Of a DNA stretch of 64,000 bases, positions 17,901 to 27,285 are shown one piece after another. Position 1 is the stretch's first letter; every line of letters begins with the position of its first letter. The DNA comes from JAUMBM01 sp964645715 (lineage in GTDB: Bacteria; Bacteroidota; Bacteroidia; Chitinophagales; Saprospiraceae). The stretch covers positions 1 to 64,000 of the forward strand of contig CAZYAO010000019.1 in the NCBI GenBank assembly GCA_964645715.1, in the 5' to 3' direction. The notes under the pieces are model-generated. The model saw only the letters and a list, made by a program, of their open reading frames with translations, did no database searches and was not told the origin of the DNA. The position numbers were made by a program, and so were the translations under genes.

Positions 17901-20048
17901 CTACCTGCGCTTAAACAGACGTGCAATGGTACGACCGATCTCATCCAGTCGCTCGATGGGCTCGTGAATGGAAGGGTTCTTGAGGTTGATGTAGGCAAGA
18001 TCGCTCACACCAGCCTGCATAGGGTAGATGAGTATAAAACTGTGGGCTTTAAAAACACCGTTGAGGTAGGCTGGCACCTGCGCCATTTCTTCCTGATAGG
18101 AGAGGCTGTCCTCCCGGCTCATGACCATGATGAGGTTGTCATCTGTCTGTACTTGTGCCTCAACTATGGCAAGGCCTTGCCCTTCCTGCAAGGGGATAAA
18201 TGAGGAAGACACCGCGTGTTTGGCATGAATGTTTTTCAGGCAGGCCAGGGTATCGGGGCTGGCGTAGAAAACCAATTTTGCGCCCGTGTTGCGGGCAATG
18301 TTCCAAATCTTCACCAGCCAAAACGGAAATCCTATCTCCCGCTCTGCGTACTCAGGCACCAGGATGAGGTGCCTTTTTACCGTAGACAATGGCTGTGCTG
18401 CCTTGTAGATAAGGGTTGTCGTGTTGCACCGGGTAAGAATACCTTCGGTGAGGTGCCCGAGAAATGAATCGGTGAGACCCTTCTGATGGTGCAGGCCCAG
18501 GATGATATCCGTGATTTTTTGCTCCTTGACAACACTGGAAATCCCGTTCACCAGGTTGAGATCATAGCGGAGCAATTCCCGAATGGTATTGTCCGTAGCT
18601 GCCGCAGCTCTTGAAGCCTTATCAAGGATTTTTTGTGCCTGCAGGTAGGCGGCTGCATCGTCTACCGTATTGTTGACGACGCTAAGCGCATACAATTCCG
18701 TCAACTGCCGGGGAGATTTGATGGTCACACTGAGGTTGACCAGTTCTTCTGTCGTATCGGCATTGCTGACCGGGATGAGGATGCGCTCCCGGAAATCCCA
18801 GTCGGGCTCTTCGCTTTGCGACGATTCGAGTAAAGCTATATTTTTTGCGCCTCGCTGCGCGACAAAAGTAGCGATGGTACAGGTCACGAGTATCATGAGA
18901 ATGGTACCGTTCAACACACTCTCATTCAACAACCTGATGGGTTCACCATTGGCATCGGCACCAATAACAATATTGTACCCTACCAATACGGCTGCCAGGG
19001 TCGCTGCTGCCTGCGCATTGCTCAGGCCAAAAATGAGTCGGCGTTCGTCGGCACTCATCCGATAGGTCTTCTGCGCCAGCCAGGCAGCCGCAAATTTGCT
19101 GAACGTAGCCACTACCGTCATCACAACGGCGACGAGGATGGTTTCTTTATCCTTGACAAAGGACTCAAAATCGACCAGCATACCCACACCGATCAGGAAG
19201 AAGGGGATGAAGATGGCATTGCCGACAAACTCAATGCGATTCATCAGGGCTGAAGTCTGCGGAATTAGCCGATTGAGAGATAAACCCGCCAGAAAAGCAC
19301 CTATAATTGCCTCTACACCTGCTAGTTCTGCCATGACTGCTCCCAGAAACACCATCGACAACACAAAGATATACTGCGATACGCTGTCGTCATAACGCTT
19401 AAAAAACCAACGGCCTATGACGGGAAATCCCAACAGGACAGCTGCTCCGAACAACAATACCGAGGCTGCCAGGCGCGTCCAGAATTCGGCATTGACCTCA
19501 CCTGCCGTCATCTTGACGATCACAGCCAGCACCAGCAGTGCCAAGGTGTCCGTAATCATAGTGCCCCCGACAGCTATTTGTACCGCCCGGTTTTTGGCAA
19601 CCCCCAGCTTACTGATTAAAGGATACGCAATCAGCGTATGGGAGGCAAACATACTCGCCAGCAGTACAGAAGAAAGTATGGAAAAATGCAATAGGTAGAG
19701 CGCTGCCCACAAGCCAATGCCCATGGGAATGGTAAAGGTGTACAAGCCAAAAACTAAACTTTTACTACTGTTTTTCCTAAATTCGTTGAGATCAATCTCC
19801 AGGCCTGCCAAAAACATAATATATAACAAACCCGCAGTACCCGACAAAATGATGCTACTGTCCCGCTCCAGCAGGTTGATGCTGTGCGGACCAATGATAG
19901 CCCCGGCTATGATCAATCCCAGCAAGTGCGGTATCCTGAGCTTATTGAGTAGCAGTGGTGCAAACAATATAATCAGCAGGATAACAAGAAACTTCAGAAT
20001 AGGACTGGTCAGTGGCAAGGTGGTGTCGTAGATATCCAGCAACATCAT
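17901..20048 (-). CDS. Kef/CPA2-type cation:proton antiporter with C-terminal Usp-like domains
   Basis: 715 residues. The first about 395 form a Na+/H+ exchanger domain of roughly twelve helices (LLNKLRIPHLLGLIIAGAII, AGLEIDLNEF, GGTMITDTLALLVLAV with the TDT signature, GVEAIIGAFLAGLSLNRLIP). The hydrophilic remainder (about 410-700) resembles two universal-stress-type nucleotide-binding modules (RILIPVSNADTTEELVNLSV, ITDIILGLHHQKG). It would exchange K+ or Na+ for protons at the inner membrane, with the soluble part as regulator. It lies 94 bases downstream of the ATP-grasp gene on the same strand. Ion specificity is unknown. Confidence 0.9.
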   Translation of the reverse strand: MMLLDIYDTTLPLTSPILKFLVILLIILFAPLLLNKLRIPHLLGLIIAGAIIGPHSINLLERDSSIILSGTAGLLYIMFLAGLEIDLNEFRKNSSKSLVFGLYTFTIPMGIGLWAALYLLHFSILSSVLLASMFASHTLIAYPLISKLGVAKNRAVQIAVGGTMITDTLALLVLAVIVKMTAGEVNAEFWTRLAASVLLFGAAVLLGFPVIGRWFFKRYDDSVSQYIFVLSMVFLGAVMAELAGVEAIIGAFLAGLSLNRLIPQTSALMNRIEFVGNAIFIPFFLIGVGMLVDFESFVKDKETILVAVVMTVVATFSKFAAAWLAQKTYRMSADERRLIFGLSNAQAAATLAAVLVGYNIVIGADANGEPIRLLNESVLNGTILMILVTCTIATFVAQRGAKNIALLESSQSEEPDWDFRERILIPVSNADTTEELVNLSVTIKSPRQLTELYALSVVNNTVDDAAAYLQAQKILDKASRAAAATDNTIRELLRYDLNLVNGISSVVKEQKITDIILGLHHQKGLTDSFLGHLTEGILTRCNTTTLIYKAAQPLSTVKRHLILVPEYAEREIGFPFWLVKIWNIARNTGAKLVFYASPDTLACLKNIHAKHAVSSSFIPLQEGQGLAIVEAQVQTDDNLIMVMSREDSLSYQEEMAQVPAYLNGVFKAHSFILIYPMQAGVSDLAYINLKNPSIHEPIERLDEIGRTIARLFKRR

Positions 20049-20142
20049 AACGTAAACCCCTGTTATTCTTGTAATCAGAATGATTGATCGACCTTCTTGC
20101 CTTTTATAACAGCGTCATCTGTATCGCTCTGCCTATAATCAA

Positions 20143-21345
20143 TCAGTGCGTAGGCTTATCCTTAGGGGGAGCGCTGGCATGAAAATCGCGCTTAACCTCA
20201 TCCGCATATGCATCCAGCAAAGTCAGCACACGGCCACGGTCTGCTGAACGGACAATCAACCCCACATGAAAGGGTTTGTTGATTTTCCAGACGATCTCTT
20301 CATCCCCAAAACGTGTCTGGTCCGGGTGCTCATACCTGCTCAGGGATACGAGTATACCTGCATGATCATAGCGAGGCTCAGGCGTCTGATATACCTCCCC
20401 CCTTGCCATGGCCGACTCGAGCCTCGCCCACTCGGCCCACAAATTGATGCCCGAGGAGGTTTCTACCATCTCTGCAAGGTGCGCTCCGCCCACCCGCGAG
20501 GATGTCTCCAAAAAATACCACTTACCATCTTCGTGGCAGCGAATATACTCCGTGTGTGAGGCGCTGAACTTCATGCCAAAAGCTTTCATGACTTTGGCAT
20601 TGAGTCGCTGTATGGCCTTATCCTCCTCCTCTCCGAAAGGCAGGGTGCAGGACCTGAAGATTCCACCGCCATGCGCCACCTCCATAGGCGTTGCCAAGTA
20701 TTTAGAGGCCCTGCAAAAGGTTAGCTTTCCGTCGACGCTGAGTGCATCAGCATGGTATACGTCGCCTGGCTTAAACTGCTCCACCAGATAGCGATGACGA
20801 TCCTCGCCCAACCCTTCGAGCACCTTCCAAAGTTCTTCTGAGGTATGCACTTTTTTGATCCCTGCTGCACTAGCCTCTGCCCTTGGTTTGACTACCCAGG
20901 GAGGTGCCACGCGCCAACAGAAATCATCGATGTCCGCATCATTGAACAGAGGAGAAAATGCCGGCACAGGAATACCCGCATCCGCTGCCTGTATACGCAT
21001 CGCCAGTTTATCACGAAAGTAGCGAGCCGTCGTCTGTCCCATACCCGGAATGCGAAATTCTTCCCGCAGAAAAGCCGCTTTTTCCACATCAAAATCATCC
21101 AGCGCTACAATGCGGTCTATGCGCTGCCGCCGCTGTAACCAAGCTACGCCTTTGGCCAGATTGCTGAGATTTTCCGGCGAGTTTTCGTCCGTATCGAGGT
21201 AAAAAAAGTCATCAACCGACTCTCTGGGCCAAGCTTCGTCGCGCAGCGATGTCTTGGTTATCAAAAAGACTGTGTTCCCCCCTGCTTTGCAGGCTTTGAG
21301 AAAATCAACTCCCTTGAAATAAAATGAAATGCACAGGAAGGTCAT
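20143..21345 (-). CDS. ATP-grasp domain protein
   Basis: 400 residues. The N-terminal Rossmann-like part (FLCISFYFKGVDFLKACKA...TVFLITKTSL, then IVALDDFDVEKAAFLREEF) resembles the pre-ATP-grasp domain. The ATP-grasp fold follows: WVVKPRAEASAAGIKKV, RYLVEQFKPGDVYHADAL, the glycine-rich VAHGGGIFRS, and the metal-binding YFLETSSRVGGAHLAEMV. It probably forms an acyl-phosphate and joins it to an amine or other nucleophile, as in carbamoyl-phosphate-synthase-like or amino acid ligases. I cannot name the substrate. The downstream neighbour is the antiporter; no pathway is evident. Confidence 0.85.
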   Translation of the reverse strand: MTFLCISFYFKGVDFLKACKAGGNTVFLITKTSLRDEAWPRESVDDFFYLDTDENSPENLSNLAKGVAWLQRRQRIDRIVALDDFDVEKAAFLREEFRIPGMGQTTARYFRDKLAMRIQAADAGIPVPAFSPLFNDADIDDFCWRVAPPWVVKPRAEASAAGIKKVHTSEELWKVLEGLGEDRHRYLVEQFKPGDVYHADALSVDGKLTFCRASKYLATPMEVAHGGGIFRSCTLPFGEEEDKAIQRLNAKVMKAFGMKFSASHTEYIRCHEDGKWYFLETSSRVGGAHLAEMVETSSGINLWAEWARLESAMARGEVYQTPEPRYDHAGILVSLSRYEHPDQTRFGDEEIVWKINKPFHVGLIVRSADRGRVLTLLDAYADEVKRDFHASAPPKDKPTH

Positions 21346-21472
21346 GCGGCTGATGATTGACAGTTGAGCAATGATATTCAGTCGCTACAAGATAAGCGAT
21401 TCTGTTTACATTCCATCGAAAATCAGATTGGCTCTCTCGATTTTCAGCACTGCCAGGCTAAACAGGTAAGTG

Positions 21473-22732
21473 CTACTCCTCCATGGCCGGCAGCCGCTCA
21501 ACCCGCACCCGATCAATGCGGGTAGCATGTACCGCCTCCAGGTGAAAGCGATAACCGTCCATCTCTATGGTCTCCCCCTGAGCAGGTATATGGCCGGTGG
21601 TAGTCACCAGATAACCCGAAAGTGTGTGGTATTCGCCCTCCGGAAAATCCAGCCCGTATTCGTCATTCAAATAGCTGATTTCCAGTCGGGCAGAAAATCG
21701 GTAGGTATGCGGGTCTATCTGTTCTTCTACATACTCTTCTTCATCGTACTCGTCTTCAATTTCACCGAATATTTCTTCCAGAATGTCCTCCAGTGTTATA
21801 AGACCCGAGATACTGCCAAATTCATCCACGACACAGGCAATGTTGCTGCGATCCTTGATGAATTTCTGCATCAGATCGCTCACCCGCATCACCTCAGGCA
21901 CAAAAGAAATGTCGAGTATGAGCTCACTGACAGACTGTGGGCGCTGAAACAGCTGTTGGTGGTGTACATACCCCAGCGTTTGATTGATATCCCCGTCCAC
22001 CACCAGAATACGCGACAATTTTGTCTCGGCTATCCGTCGTTCCAGTTCCTCAACACTGGCCGCCACATCAATCGTCTCTACTTCCGTGCGGGGAATCATA
22101 CACTCGCGCACCCGCACGTCCCGCAGATTGAGCGCTTTGCCAAACATTTCTTTATCAATTTCTTCTGCCTGCTCTGACTGGGTGGCGTTGACAAAATGCT
22201 CGAGATCCATGCGCGTGAAAACCTGGCTTTCCTGCTTAACCTCTTGGTTGAAAAGTAGCCTGATGACTCCCTTTGATGCCAGGGTGAGCAGCCAGGTAGG
22301 CGGCAACAGTAGTAACTGCAGCGCTCTGAGGGGTATGGCCAATAGGTACAGCGCCTCTTCAGCATAGGCTCGGAAGATAGCTTTAGGAACAAACTCGCCG
22401 AAAATGAGCAGCATTATGGTGATTATCAGGGTACTGGCGAGCAGCACCAGCCCTTCCTGAGAGGAATCAAGGCCCAGATAATGTGCCAGTAAATAGTCGA
22501 TGGGACCCGATACTAGAAAGGTGAACACCACCAACACGATGTTGTTGCCCACCAGCATGGTGCTCAGGAAACGCGATGGATGATTGAAAAACTCTGTGAA
22601 TATCTGCCCCCGGGTACCGCCACGCTTTTTCTTTAATTCAACTTTGAGTTTATTGGCTGATACAAAGGCTATTTCCGAGCCTGAAAACAGGGCAGACAGT
22701 GCCAGCGTCAGTATGATACCTAAGGTAAGCAT
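21473..22732 (-). CDS. CorC/HlyC-type CNNM transporter protein
   Basis: 419 residues. An N-terminal CNNM/DUF21 membrane domain (residues 1-190; LSALFSGSEIAFVSANKLKV) carries the motif STMLVGNNIVLVVFTFLV. It is followed by paired CBS domains (about 205-330; VRECMIPRTEVETIDV, DEFGSISGLITLEDILEEIF) and a CorC_HlyC domain ending TRIDRVRVERLP. Such proteins act in Mg2+/Co2+ homeostasis or efflux; some Bacteroidota paralogues (GldE) assist gliding. It follows lptC with a 69-base gap that holds a near-perfect promoter, so it can be transcribed on its own. Confidence 0.9.
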   Translation of the reverse strand: MLTLGIILTLALSALFSGSEIAFVSANKLKVELKKKRGGTRGQIFTEFFNHPSRFLSTMLVGNNIVLVVFTFLVSGPIDYLLAHYLGLDSSQEGLVLLASTLIITIMLLIFGEFVPKAIFRAYAEEALYLLAIPLRALQLLLLPPTWLLTLASKGVIRLLFNQEVKQESQVFTRMDLEHFVNATQSEQAEEIDKEMFGKALNLRDVRVRECMIPRTEVETIDVAASVEELERRIAETKLSRILVVDGDINQTLGYVHHQQLFQRPQSVSELILDISFVPEVMRVSDLMQKFIKDRSNIACVVDEFGSISGLITLEDILEEIFGEIEDEYDEEEYVEEQIDPHTYRFSARLEISYLNDEYGLDFPEGEYHTLSGYLVTTTGHIPAQGETIEMDGYRFHLEAVHATRIDRVRVERLPAMEE

Positions 22733-22756
22733 GTTTTTCTATCAATATTAACTATA

Positions 22757-22786
22757 CAAAGGTAAGCAATTAATACAGGCTCTCAA
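22757..22786 (-). promoter_or_regulatory. Bacteroidota sigma-A promoter for the CorC/HlyC gene
   Basis: Read on the minus strand: TTG at 22786-22784, 19-base spacer, TACCTTTG at 22764-22757. This is an exact fit to TTG-N19-TAnnTTTG. Predicted start near 22750, leaving a leader of about 18 bases before the ATG at 22732. Confidence 0.75.
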
Positions 22787-22801
22787 AATTTGTGCGCTGT
22801 G

Positions 22802-23380
22802 CTAGCGAAGACTGTCTTTTCCCTCCTCAATAGCGATAATCCCCTCTACCTGCAGGATACGGGCATCCGAAAAATCCTGGTTGGCCGTAAATCCGTGCCC
22901 GTAGATAATCTCCCGTGGTGTAGTAATGACGGCAAATTTTTTGGTGTAGACCTCTTTGCGTTTTTCATCCCAGATGAGTTCATCAGTCTCCAGCCGCTGC
23001 TTTTGCACACTCGTCCACACGACACTGTCGCGCGCCACTACCTCTCCTGCCCGGTCCGACCGCATAGCAAAACGGGCAGAAAGCCGGCTGCTCACCTGTT
23101 GGTTGGCATCAAAAAACTCGACCAGCACGCCCTCCGAGAATTCCTGTCGCGGATTGGTTACCTCCAGGTAGTTGCGCATGGTCTTGCCGGTTATCTTTAC
23201 TTTCACCCGGGCCGAATCACTGTACAAAATGCTCACATCACTGGCCTCCTCAACCTGAGGGTCGAGCCTGGCAAGTAAAGCCCCCGCCTCATCGACAGGC
23301 TGCTGGCAGCTAAAGAGTCCCCAGCCAGCCAGCATAAGTACTGCCACCGGCAGTAGTGTAATAAACCGCTTAGTCCCCAT
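22802..23380 (-). CDS. lptC: LPS export protein LptC
   Basis: 192 residues from the ATG at 23380 (MGTKRFITLLPVAVLML). The longer frame to 23584 runs inside porZ and is rejected. A hydrophobic N-terminus with GLFSCQQ suggests a membrane anchor or lipoprotein. The beta-jellyroll body has the family pattern: SARVKVKITGKTMRNYLE, FSEGVLVEFFDANQQVSSRL, ARDSVVWTSVQKQRLETDEL, and the late GHGFTANQDFSDARILQVEG. LptC carries LPS from the inner-membrane LptBFG complex to the periplasmic bridge. Its start overlaps the porZ stop by 11 bases, which implies translational coupling. Confidence 0.9.
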   Translation of the reverse strand: MGTKRFITLLPVAVLMLAGWGLFSCQQPVDEAGALLARLDPQVEEASDVSILYSDSARVKVKITGKTMRNYLEVTNPRQEFSEGVLVEFFDANQQVSSRLSARFAMRSDRAGEVVARDSVVWTSVQKQRLETDELIWDEKRKEVYTKKFAVITTPREIIYGHGFTANQDFSDARILQVEGIIAIEEGKDSLR

Positions 23381-25757
23381 TGATAAACAGTATTCGCGTG
23401 ACGGCGGCATCGGGCTCCGCTGTAAAGCCTGCATACCGCGCATTGGTCGTACTAAATACGAGATAGACACCTGTCTGTACCCGTCGGCCATTGTAATCGC
23501 GGCCGTCCCATATTGCCTGTCCCCCCAGCGCGCGGGTTTCATAGACCAGGCGACCAGTAACATCGGTGATTTTGATACTGGCATCCCTCGCTAACCCACG
23601 GATAGCAATGGGGCCATCATATTCAGGGCGTACCGGATTCGGGTATACGGTTATATCTTTGGTATTTACCTTGCTGCCTGCCACAGCATCGCCCTGATAA
23701 GACACGATCCCCTTATCGGTAGCAACAAATACTTCGCCCGAACGCGGATTGACGGCGATATCGCGTATCAGGTTGTCGGGCAGGGGCGAGTTGCGGTCAG
23801 AGAAAAAGGCAATTTCTTCGCGCCCGTCGGCAGACATGAGGTACAATCCATTGGTGGTGCCCACCCATTTTCTGTTGGCCCCATCCACGGCGATGCTCAG
23901 AACTGTCTGCGTTTTGAAGAGATATTCTGCAAAGTCATTTCGCTCAACAATCCGGAGCGTACCGCTGCAACTGCTTTCGAGCGCTGAAGCCCCACATTCA
24001 AAGATGATGATTCCCTGTGCTGTCCCTACCCATACATCTCCATTGAGATCAATGGCCACGCAGCGAACATCATTGGTTGGCAGGTTGCTGTTGCTCTGTG
24101 TAATTGACCGGCAGCGGTCGTCATTGACGTCTTCGATCTTACCTTCACTAAATACCAGCAGCCCTGCCTGTGAGCCCCCCTCGACCCACCACTTATAGCC
24201 TGTCAGCGGATCAATGGCCAGCTGAAAAGGCCGGTTGAGTCCGCAGGTAGCTGAAAAACTCTTCCACTGCCCGTCTGGCGTCATTCGGTGCAGCGGCTCA
24301 CCCTCTTTGGCTGTCTCATTGCCAATCCACAGATTGCCTTCTTTGTCGAAAGCCAGACTACTGACGCGGGTGCGATTGAGATCCCCGGCAGCATTTTGTA
24401 AGTACGAATTCTGATCGTTGTACAGTGTAAATGTCTCCCTGTCCCACTCCAACAAACCCTCATAGAAAGAACCGGCATACACCTTTCCATTGGTCGGATT
24501 GACCGCTATGGTCACTATGTCGAAAAGATCATCTTCCCGCTGTGAAGACAGGTCGAGGCCGGGTATGATTCCCTGAAAAGCGCGGGTATTCCAGCGATTG
24601 AAGATATTCCACTGGCCGTCAATCAGGCCGGCGATACCGTGGTCAATTCCTCTGGCCGAAAGCGTAGCTGAGAGGGCACCCGTCGCCAGCCATAACTCAT
24701 CTTCGTAAGTTGTAAGATCCCAACTAAGCTCTGAGTAGGGCGAGTTAAAAGACAAGTACTGGCACAGATCGTCGGTCACCTGATTGACATAGCGGAAGTC
24801 CCGCCATTCATCCCCAAACCACACACGCCCGTACTGATCTTCCACCGCGTAGTTCGTCCGGCCAATACAGCCTCCTGCCAGCTGGCCGGCATTCCCCTGT
24901 TGGGTAAAATACAGTGCCTTGCCGTTGCCACAGCCCCCCGACAGGCAGCGATAGCCCGCGAGCAGATGGGTACCTTCCGCACTCAGATATGCCAGCCGAA
25001 GCCCCGGATCTGTTTCTGCATAAAAAAGCTCCACACGATCGTTTTCCCAGACATACAGCGAACCGCCGACACCTATGTACAATTTATCTCCGTAAACCCC
25101 CAAAGCCGAGCAGTCATAGTCTGCAGGCAGGCCGTAAGGCTCTCCTATAAATGTCCACCTCCCAAAATCCGTGAGGTTCGCCTCGGTCAGCGCTACCCTG
25201 TACATCCCCTCCTCGGTGCCCGCATATAAATATCCCTGGTGCACAGCAACACCCTCTACTCCTACGCCCGTGAAAGTCGTGGAGAGGAAGCGTTCCTGTT
25301 CAATATCTACTACCGATACGCCATAGCCGGCGGCTATATACAGCCGCCCGTCATTCCCCACAAATAAATCCCGGATACTCTTGTCCCCGGTAAAATTGGT
25401 GAAATTTCGAATCTGAATGAGCGTCCGCACTTCGCCATCCTTCCAAAGGTCTATCACATCATCTTCGTAGACCACCACCAGCACATCGCGGCCGGGAATG
25501 TAGCGGATCATCCGTATGGCAGATCCACTCAGCCCATCTACTTTGCTGATGCGCCGAATGGACAACTCCTCTTTATCTATGGCCAGTAAAGCCTGTGGAC
25601 TGGCATAAAAAATCTCTGCCTCGCTCTGCGTAACCCAGTAGCCAATCCGGTAAGGGAAATGCGCTCGCCAGCTGCCAATAGGCATTTCATTCTGCGCTTC
25701 CAGCGTCCAAGCTGCCAGTAAACACAGTAACAGTTGAGCTAATTTTCTATATGCCAT
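23370..25757 (-). CDS. porZ: Type IX secretion system protein PorZ
   Basis: 795 residues from the ATG at 25757, giving a signal peptide (MAYRKLAQLLLCLLAAWTLEAQ). The rest fits PorZ: IGSWRAHFPYRIGYWVTQSE near the N-terminus, then two beta-propellers with repeats such as LSGSAIRMIRYIPGRDVLVV, IRDLFVGNDGRLYIAAGYGV, VRCVAIDLNGDVWVGTAQGI and DNLIRDIAVNPRSGEVFVAT. A C-terminal sorting domain (about 700-795) contains ITVYPNPVRPEYDG, IKITDVTGRLVYE and GRRVQTGVYLV. In Porphyromonas, PorZ is part of the surface attachment complex that links secreted cargo to A-LPS. The stop overlaps lptC, and nadD lies upstream beyond a pair of hairpins. Confidence 0.88.
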   Translation of the reverse strand: MAYRKLAQLLLCLLAAWTLEAQNEMPIGSWRAHFPYRIGYWVTQSEAEIFYASPQALLAIDKEELSIRRISKVDGLSGSAIRMIRYIPGRDVLVVVYEDDVIDLWKDGEVRTLIQIRNFTNFTGDKSIRDLFVGNDGRLYIAAGYGVSVVDIEQERFLSTTFTGVGVEGVAVHQGYLYAGTEEGMYRVALTEANLTDFGRWTFIGEPYGLPADYDCSALGVYGDKLYIGVGGSLYVWENDRVELFYAETDPGLRLAYLSAEGTHLLAGYRCLSGGCGNGKALYFTQQGNAGQLAGGCIGRTNYAVEDQYGRVWFGDEWRDFRYVNQVTDDLCQYLSFNSPYSELSWDLTTYEDELWLATGALSATLSARGIDHGIAGLIDGQWNIFNRWNTRAFQGIIPGLDLSSQREDDLFDIVTIAVNPTNGKVYAGSFYEGLLEWDRETFTLYNDQNSYLQNAAGDLNRTRVSSLAFDKEGNLWIGNETAKEGEPLHRMTPDGQWKSFSATCGLNRPFQLAIDPLTGYKWWVEGGSQAGLLVFSEGKIEDVNDDRCRSITQSNSNLPTNDVRCVAIDLNGDVWVGTAQGIIIFECGASALESSCSGTLRIVERNDFAEYLFKTQTVLSIAVDGANRKWVGTTNGLYLMSADGREEIAFFSDRNSPLPDNLIRDIAVNPRSGEVFVATDKGIVSYQGDAVAGSKVNTKDITVYPNPVRPEYDGPIAIRGLARDASIKITDVTGRLVYETRALGGQAIWDGRDYNGRRVQTGVYLVFSTTNARYAGFTAEPDAAVTRILFINGD

Positions 25758-25814
25758 AGTATTACATTTCACCTGTATCTCGTTATCGTTCAAATACCCC
25801 ATGATGGTGACTTA

Positions 25815-25853
25815 CGGTGCTCTCCGGCGGCAGGTGCCGCCCGGGGAGCACCG
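25815..25853 (-). terminator. GC-rich hairpin between nadD and porZ
   Basis: Arms of 17 and 18 bases (CGGTGCTCTCCGGCGGC / GCCGCCCGGGGAGCACCG) around AGGT, one base bulged. First of two adjacent hairpins after the nadD stop, before the porZ start. Confidence 0.65.
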
Positions 25854-25872
25854 CATACATACAAGCCTTTAT

Positions 25873-25909
25873 GGCTGTTTTCGGCCACCTTCAGTGGCCA
25901 AAAACAGCT
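25873..25909 (-). terminator. Second hairpin between nadD and porZ
   Basis: Arms GCTGTTTTCGGCCAC and GTGGCCAAAAACAGC around a short loop. On the minus strand it is met directly after the nadD stop at 25925, so it is a likely nadD terminator or an attenuator ahead of porZ. Confidence 0.6.
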
Positions 25910-25924
25910 GCACTTACCTCTTAT

Positions 25925-26518
25925 CTAGCTCCCCACTTCCCGATAAAGATTGGTTTTCTCGAGATAGTGAAAAACTTCATCGGGCACCAGATACTGTACC
26001 GACTTACCCTCCTGCAGACACTTGCGTATGTAGGTAGCAGACAGCTGCATAAGCGGTGCCTGAAAAAAAGTTACTGAGGGATGATTTGCCAGTTCCGTCG
26101 CACCGCTATCGGGTCGGTTATATACATATATGGTATAGTCGCGCAGCAACACCTCATAATTTTTCCACTTGGGCAGCGTATCCAGGTTGTCAGCGCCCAT
26201 GATGAGCACAAATGAACGATCGGGATATTTCTCCCGCAGGTAGCTGAGGGTATCGATTGTGTAGGAAGGCTTAGGCAATCTGAATTCTATATCGGAAGCC
26301 ATGAGTCCGGGCGCATCCCCGACTGCCAGCCGCACCAAGTGCAGACGATCATAGTCTGATGCGAGTGTATGTCTGGCTTTCAGCGGATTGTGAGGGCTAA
26401 CCACCAGCCACACCTCCTGCAAATCCGTCTGCGTTGCCATATAGTTAGCAATGATCATGTGCCCGGTATGCACCGGATTGAAAGATCCAAAAAACAAGCC
26501 CGTTTTCCGCTTCATCAC
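25925..26518 (-). CDS. nadD: Nicotinate-nucleotide adenylyltransferase
   Basis: 197 residues, the usual NadD length. The nucleotidyltransferase signature GSFNPVHTGHMIIANYM is at the N-terminus, VVSPHNPLK follows near residue 40, FVLIMGADNLDTLPKW is the central motif and LSATYIRKCLQEGKSVQYLV is the C-terminal ISSTxIR-type motif. It converts nicotinate mononucleotide and ATP to deamido-NAD in NAD synthesis. It is 32 bases downstream of the porG-like gene on the same strand, so both may share the porG promoter. Confidence 0.95.
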   Translation of the reverse strand: MMKRKTGLFFGSFNPVHTGHMIIANYMATQTDLQEVWLVVSPHNPLKARHTLASDYDRLHLVRLAVGDAPGLMASDIEFRLPKPSYTIDTLSYLREKYPDRSFVLIMGADNLDTLPKWKNYEVLLRDYTIYVYNRPDSGATELANHPSVTFFQAPLMQLSATYIRKCLQEGKSVQYLVPDEVFHYLEKTNLYREVGS

Positions 26519-26550
26519 TTATTCTTGTCATGGACACCAGGCAACTCCCT

Positions 26551-27153
26551 TTACCGACTGCTGCGCCTGCCATAAGAGGGGCAGCGGAGATCACCGAAGT
26601 AGTACATCAGTCCGACCCCTGCAACCACATACATATCGTTGCGGCCTGCATCGCCCCGTTGCCGNNNNNNNNNNNNNNNNNNNNNNNNNNNNNNNNNNNN
26701 NNNNNNNNNNNNNNNNNNNNNNNNNNNNNNNNNNNNNNNNNNNNNNNNNNNNNNNNNNNNNNNNTAGGGAGAAAAAAAATGATTGCGCATGCCATGATCA
26801 TAAGGCAGAAAATTGAACTCAAGCTGCGCGGAGCCGTCGACGATTACCGACTGAAAACTCAGGTTGCGTATTTGCTCGAAAGGATTGCGACTCTGGGCAT
26901 CATAGGCCTCTACCTCTCCGTAGTTGCCGCTCAGTCGGAAAGCTATGCGTTCGTTAAAATTATAGCGTGCCGCCAGCCCCCCTGCCAGATTGAGATTATC
27001 AAGCCGGTAATCGGTATTGAGATCGCCAAAATAGGTGATTGCTCCCATCCAGGGTCCCAGCTCCCAGCCCTTCATCTGTGCCGTTACCCTACCGGGCGCC
27101 AGCACGAGCACCGCAATCCAGGCAATCAGTATACAAATTGTCAGTCGCTTCAT
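26551..27153 (-). CDS. porG: PorG-like outer membrane beta-barrel (DUF6089), interrupted by assembly gap
   Basis: A signal peptide (ending GRVTAQ) is followed by MKGWELGPWMGAITYFGDLN, typical of DUF6089/PorG proteins, then alternating strands (LAARYNFNERIAFRLSGNYG) and the aromatic C-terminal strand DMYVVAGVGLMYYFGDL followed by a Cys-Pro and a basic tail. PorG is an outer-membrane T9SS component tied to the PorK/PorN ring in Porphyromonas. The middle is replaced by 100 N, so the apparent 200 residues is not the real length; the family is usually longer. Both ends are in frames that fit one protein. It has its own promoter box at 27174. Confidence 0.75.
   Translation of the reverse strand: MKRLTICILIAWIAVLVLAPGRVTAQMKGWELGPWMGAITYFGDLNTDYRLDNLNLAGGLAARYNFNERIAFRLSGNYGEVEAYDAQSRNPFEQIRNLSFQSVIVDGSAQLEFNFLPYDHGMRNHFFSPXXXXXXXXXXXXXXXXXXXXXXXXXXXXXXXXXXRQRGDAGRNDMYVVAGVGLMYYFGDLRCPSYGRRSSR
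26665..26764. other. Scaffold gap (100 N) inside the porG-like gene
   Basis: Exactly 100 N, a placeholder length. The flanks do not duplicate each other, so sequence is really missing here. Confidence 0.99.
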
Positions 27154-27173
27154 ATTTCAGTAACTTCAGTCCA

Positions 27174-27181
27174 CAAAGGTA
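27174..27181 (-). promoter_or_regulatory. -7 box of the porG-like gene
   Basis: Minus-strand TACCTTTG fits TAnnTTTG, 21 bases upstream of the ATG at 27153. No TTG at the best spacing, so the -33 half is weak. Confidence 0.5.
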
Positions 27182-27285
27182 GCACTAATTTTTGGAGAAT
27201 ACCGCGGACGGCATGCCCACAGTCTGTCTATAACGATTGCCCCTGTTTGGCTGGTATGAGTACCCGGTATTTTATCGTTCCTGCC

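Noticed and set aside
17494..17998. Small frames in the convergent intergenic region
   Set aside because: No start context, composition or motif supports them; the region is AT-rich and non-coding in appearance.
22802..23584. Long form of lptC beginning at 23584
   Set aside because: The extra residues lie inside porZ and look random. The start at 23380 gives a normal membrane anchor.
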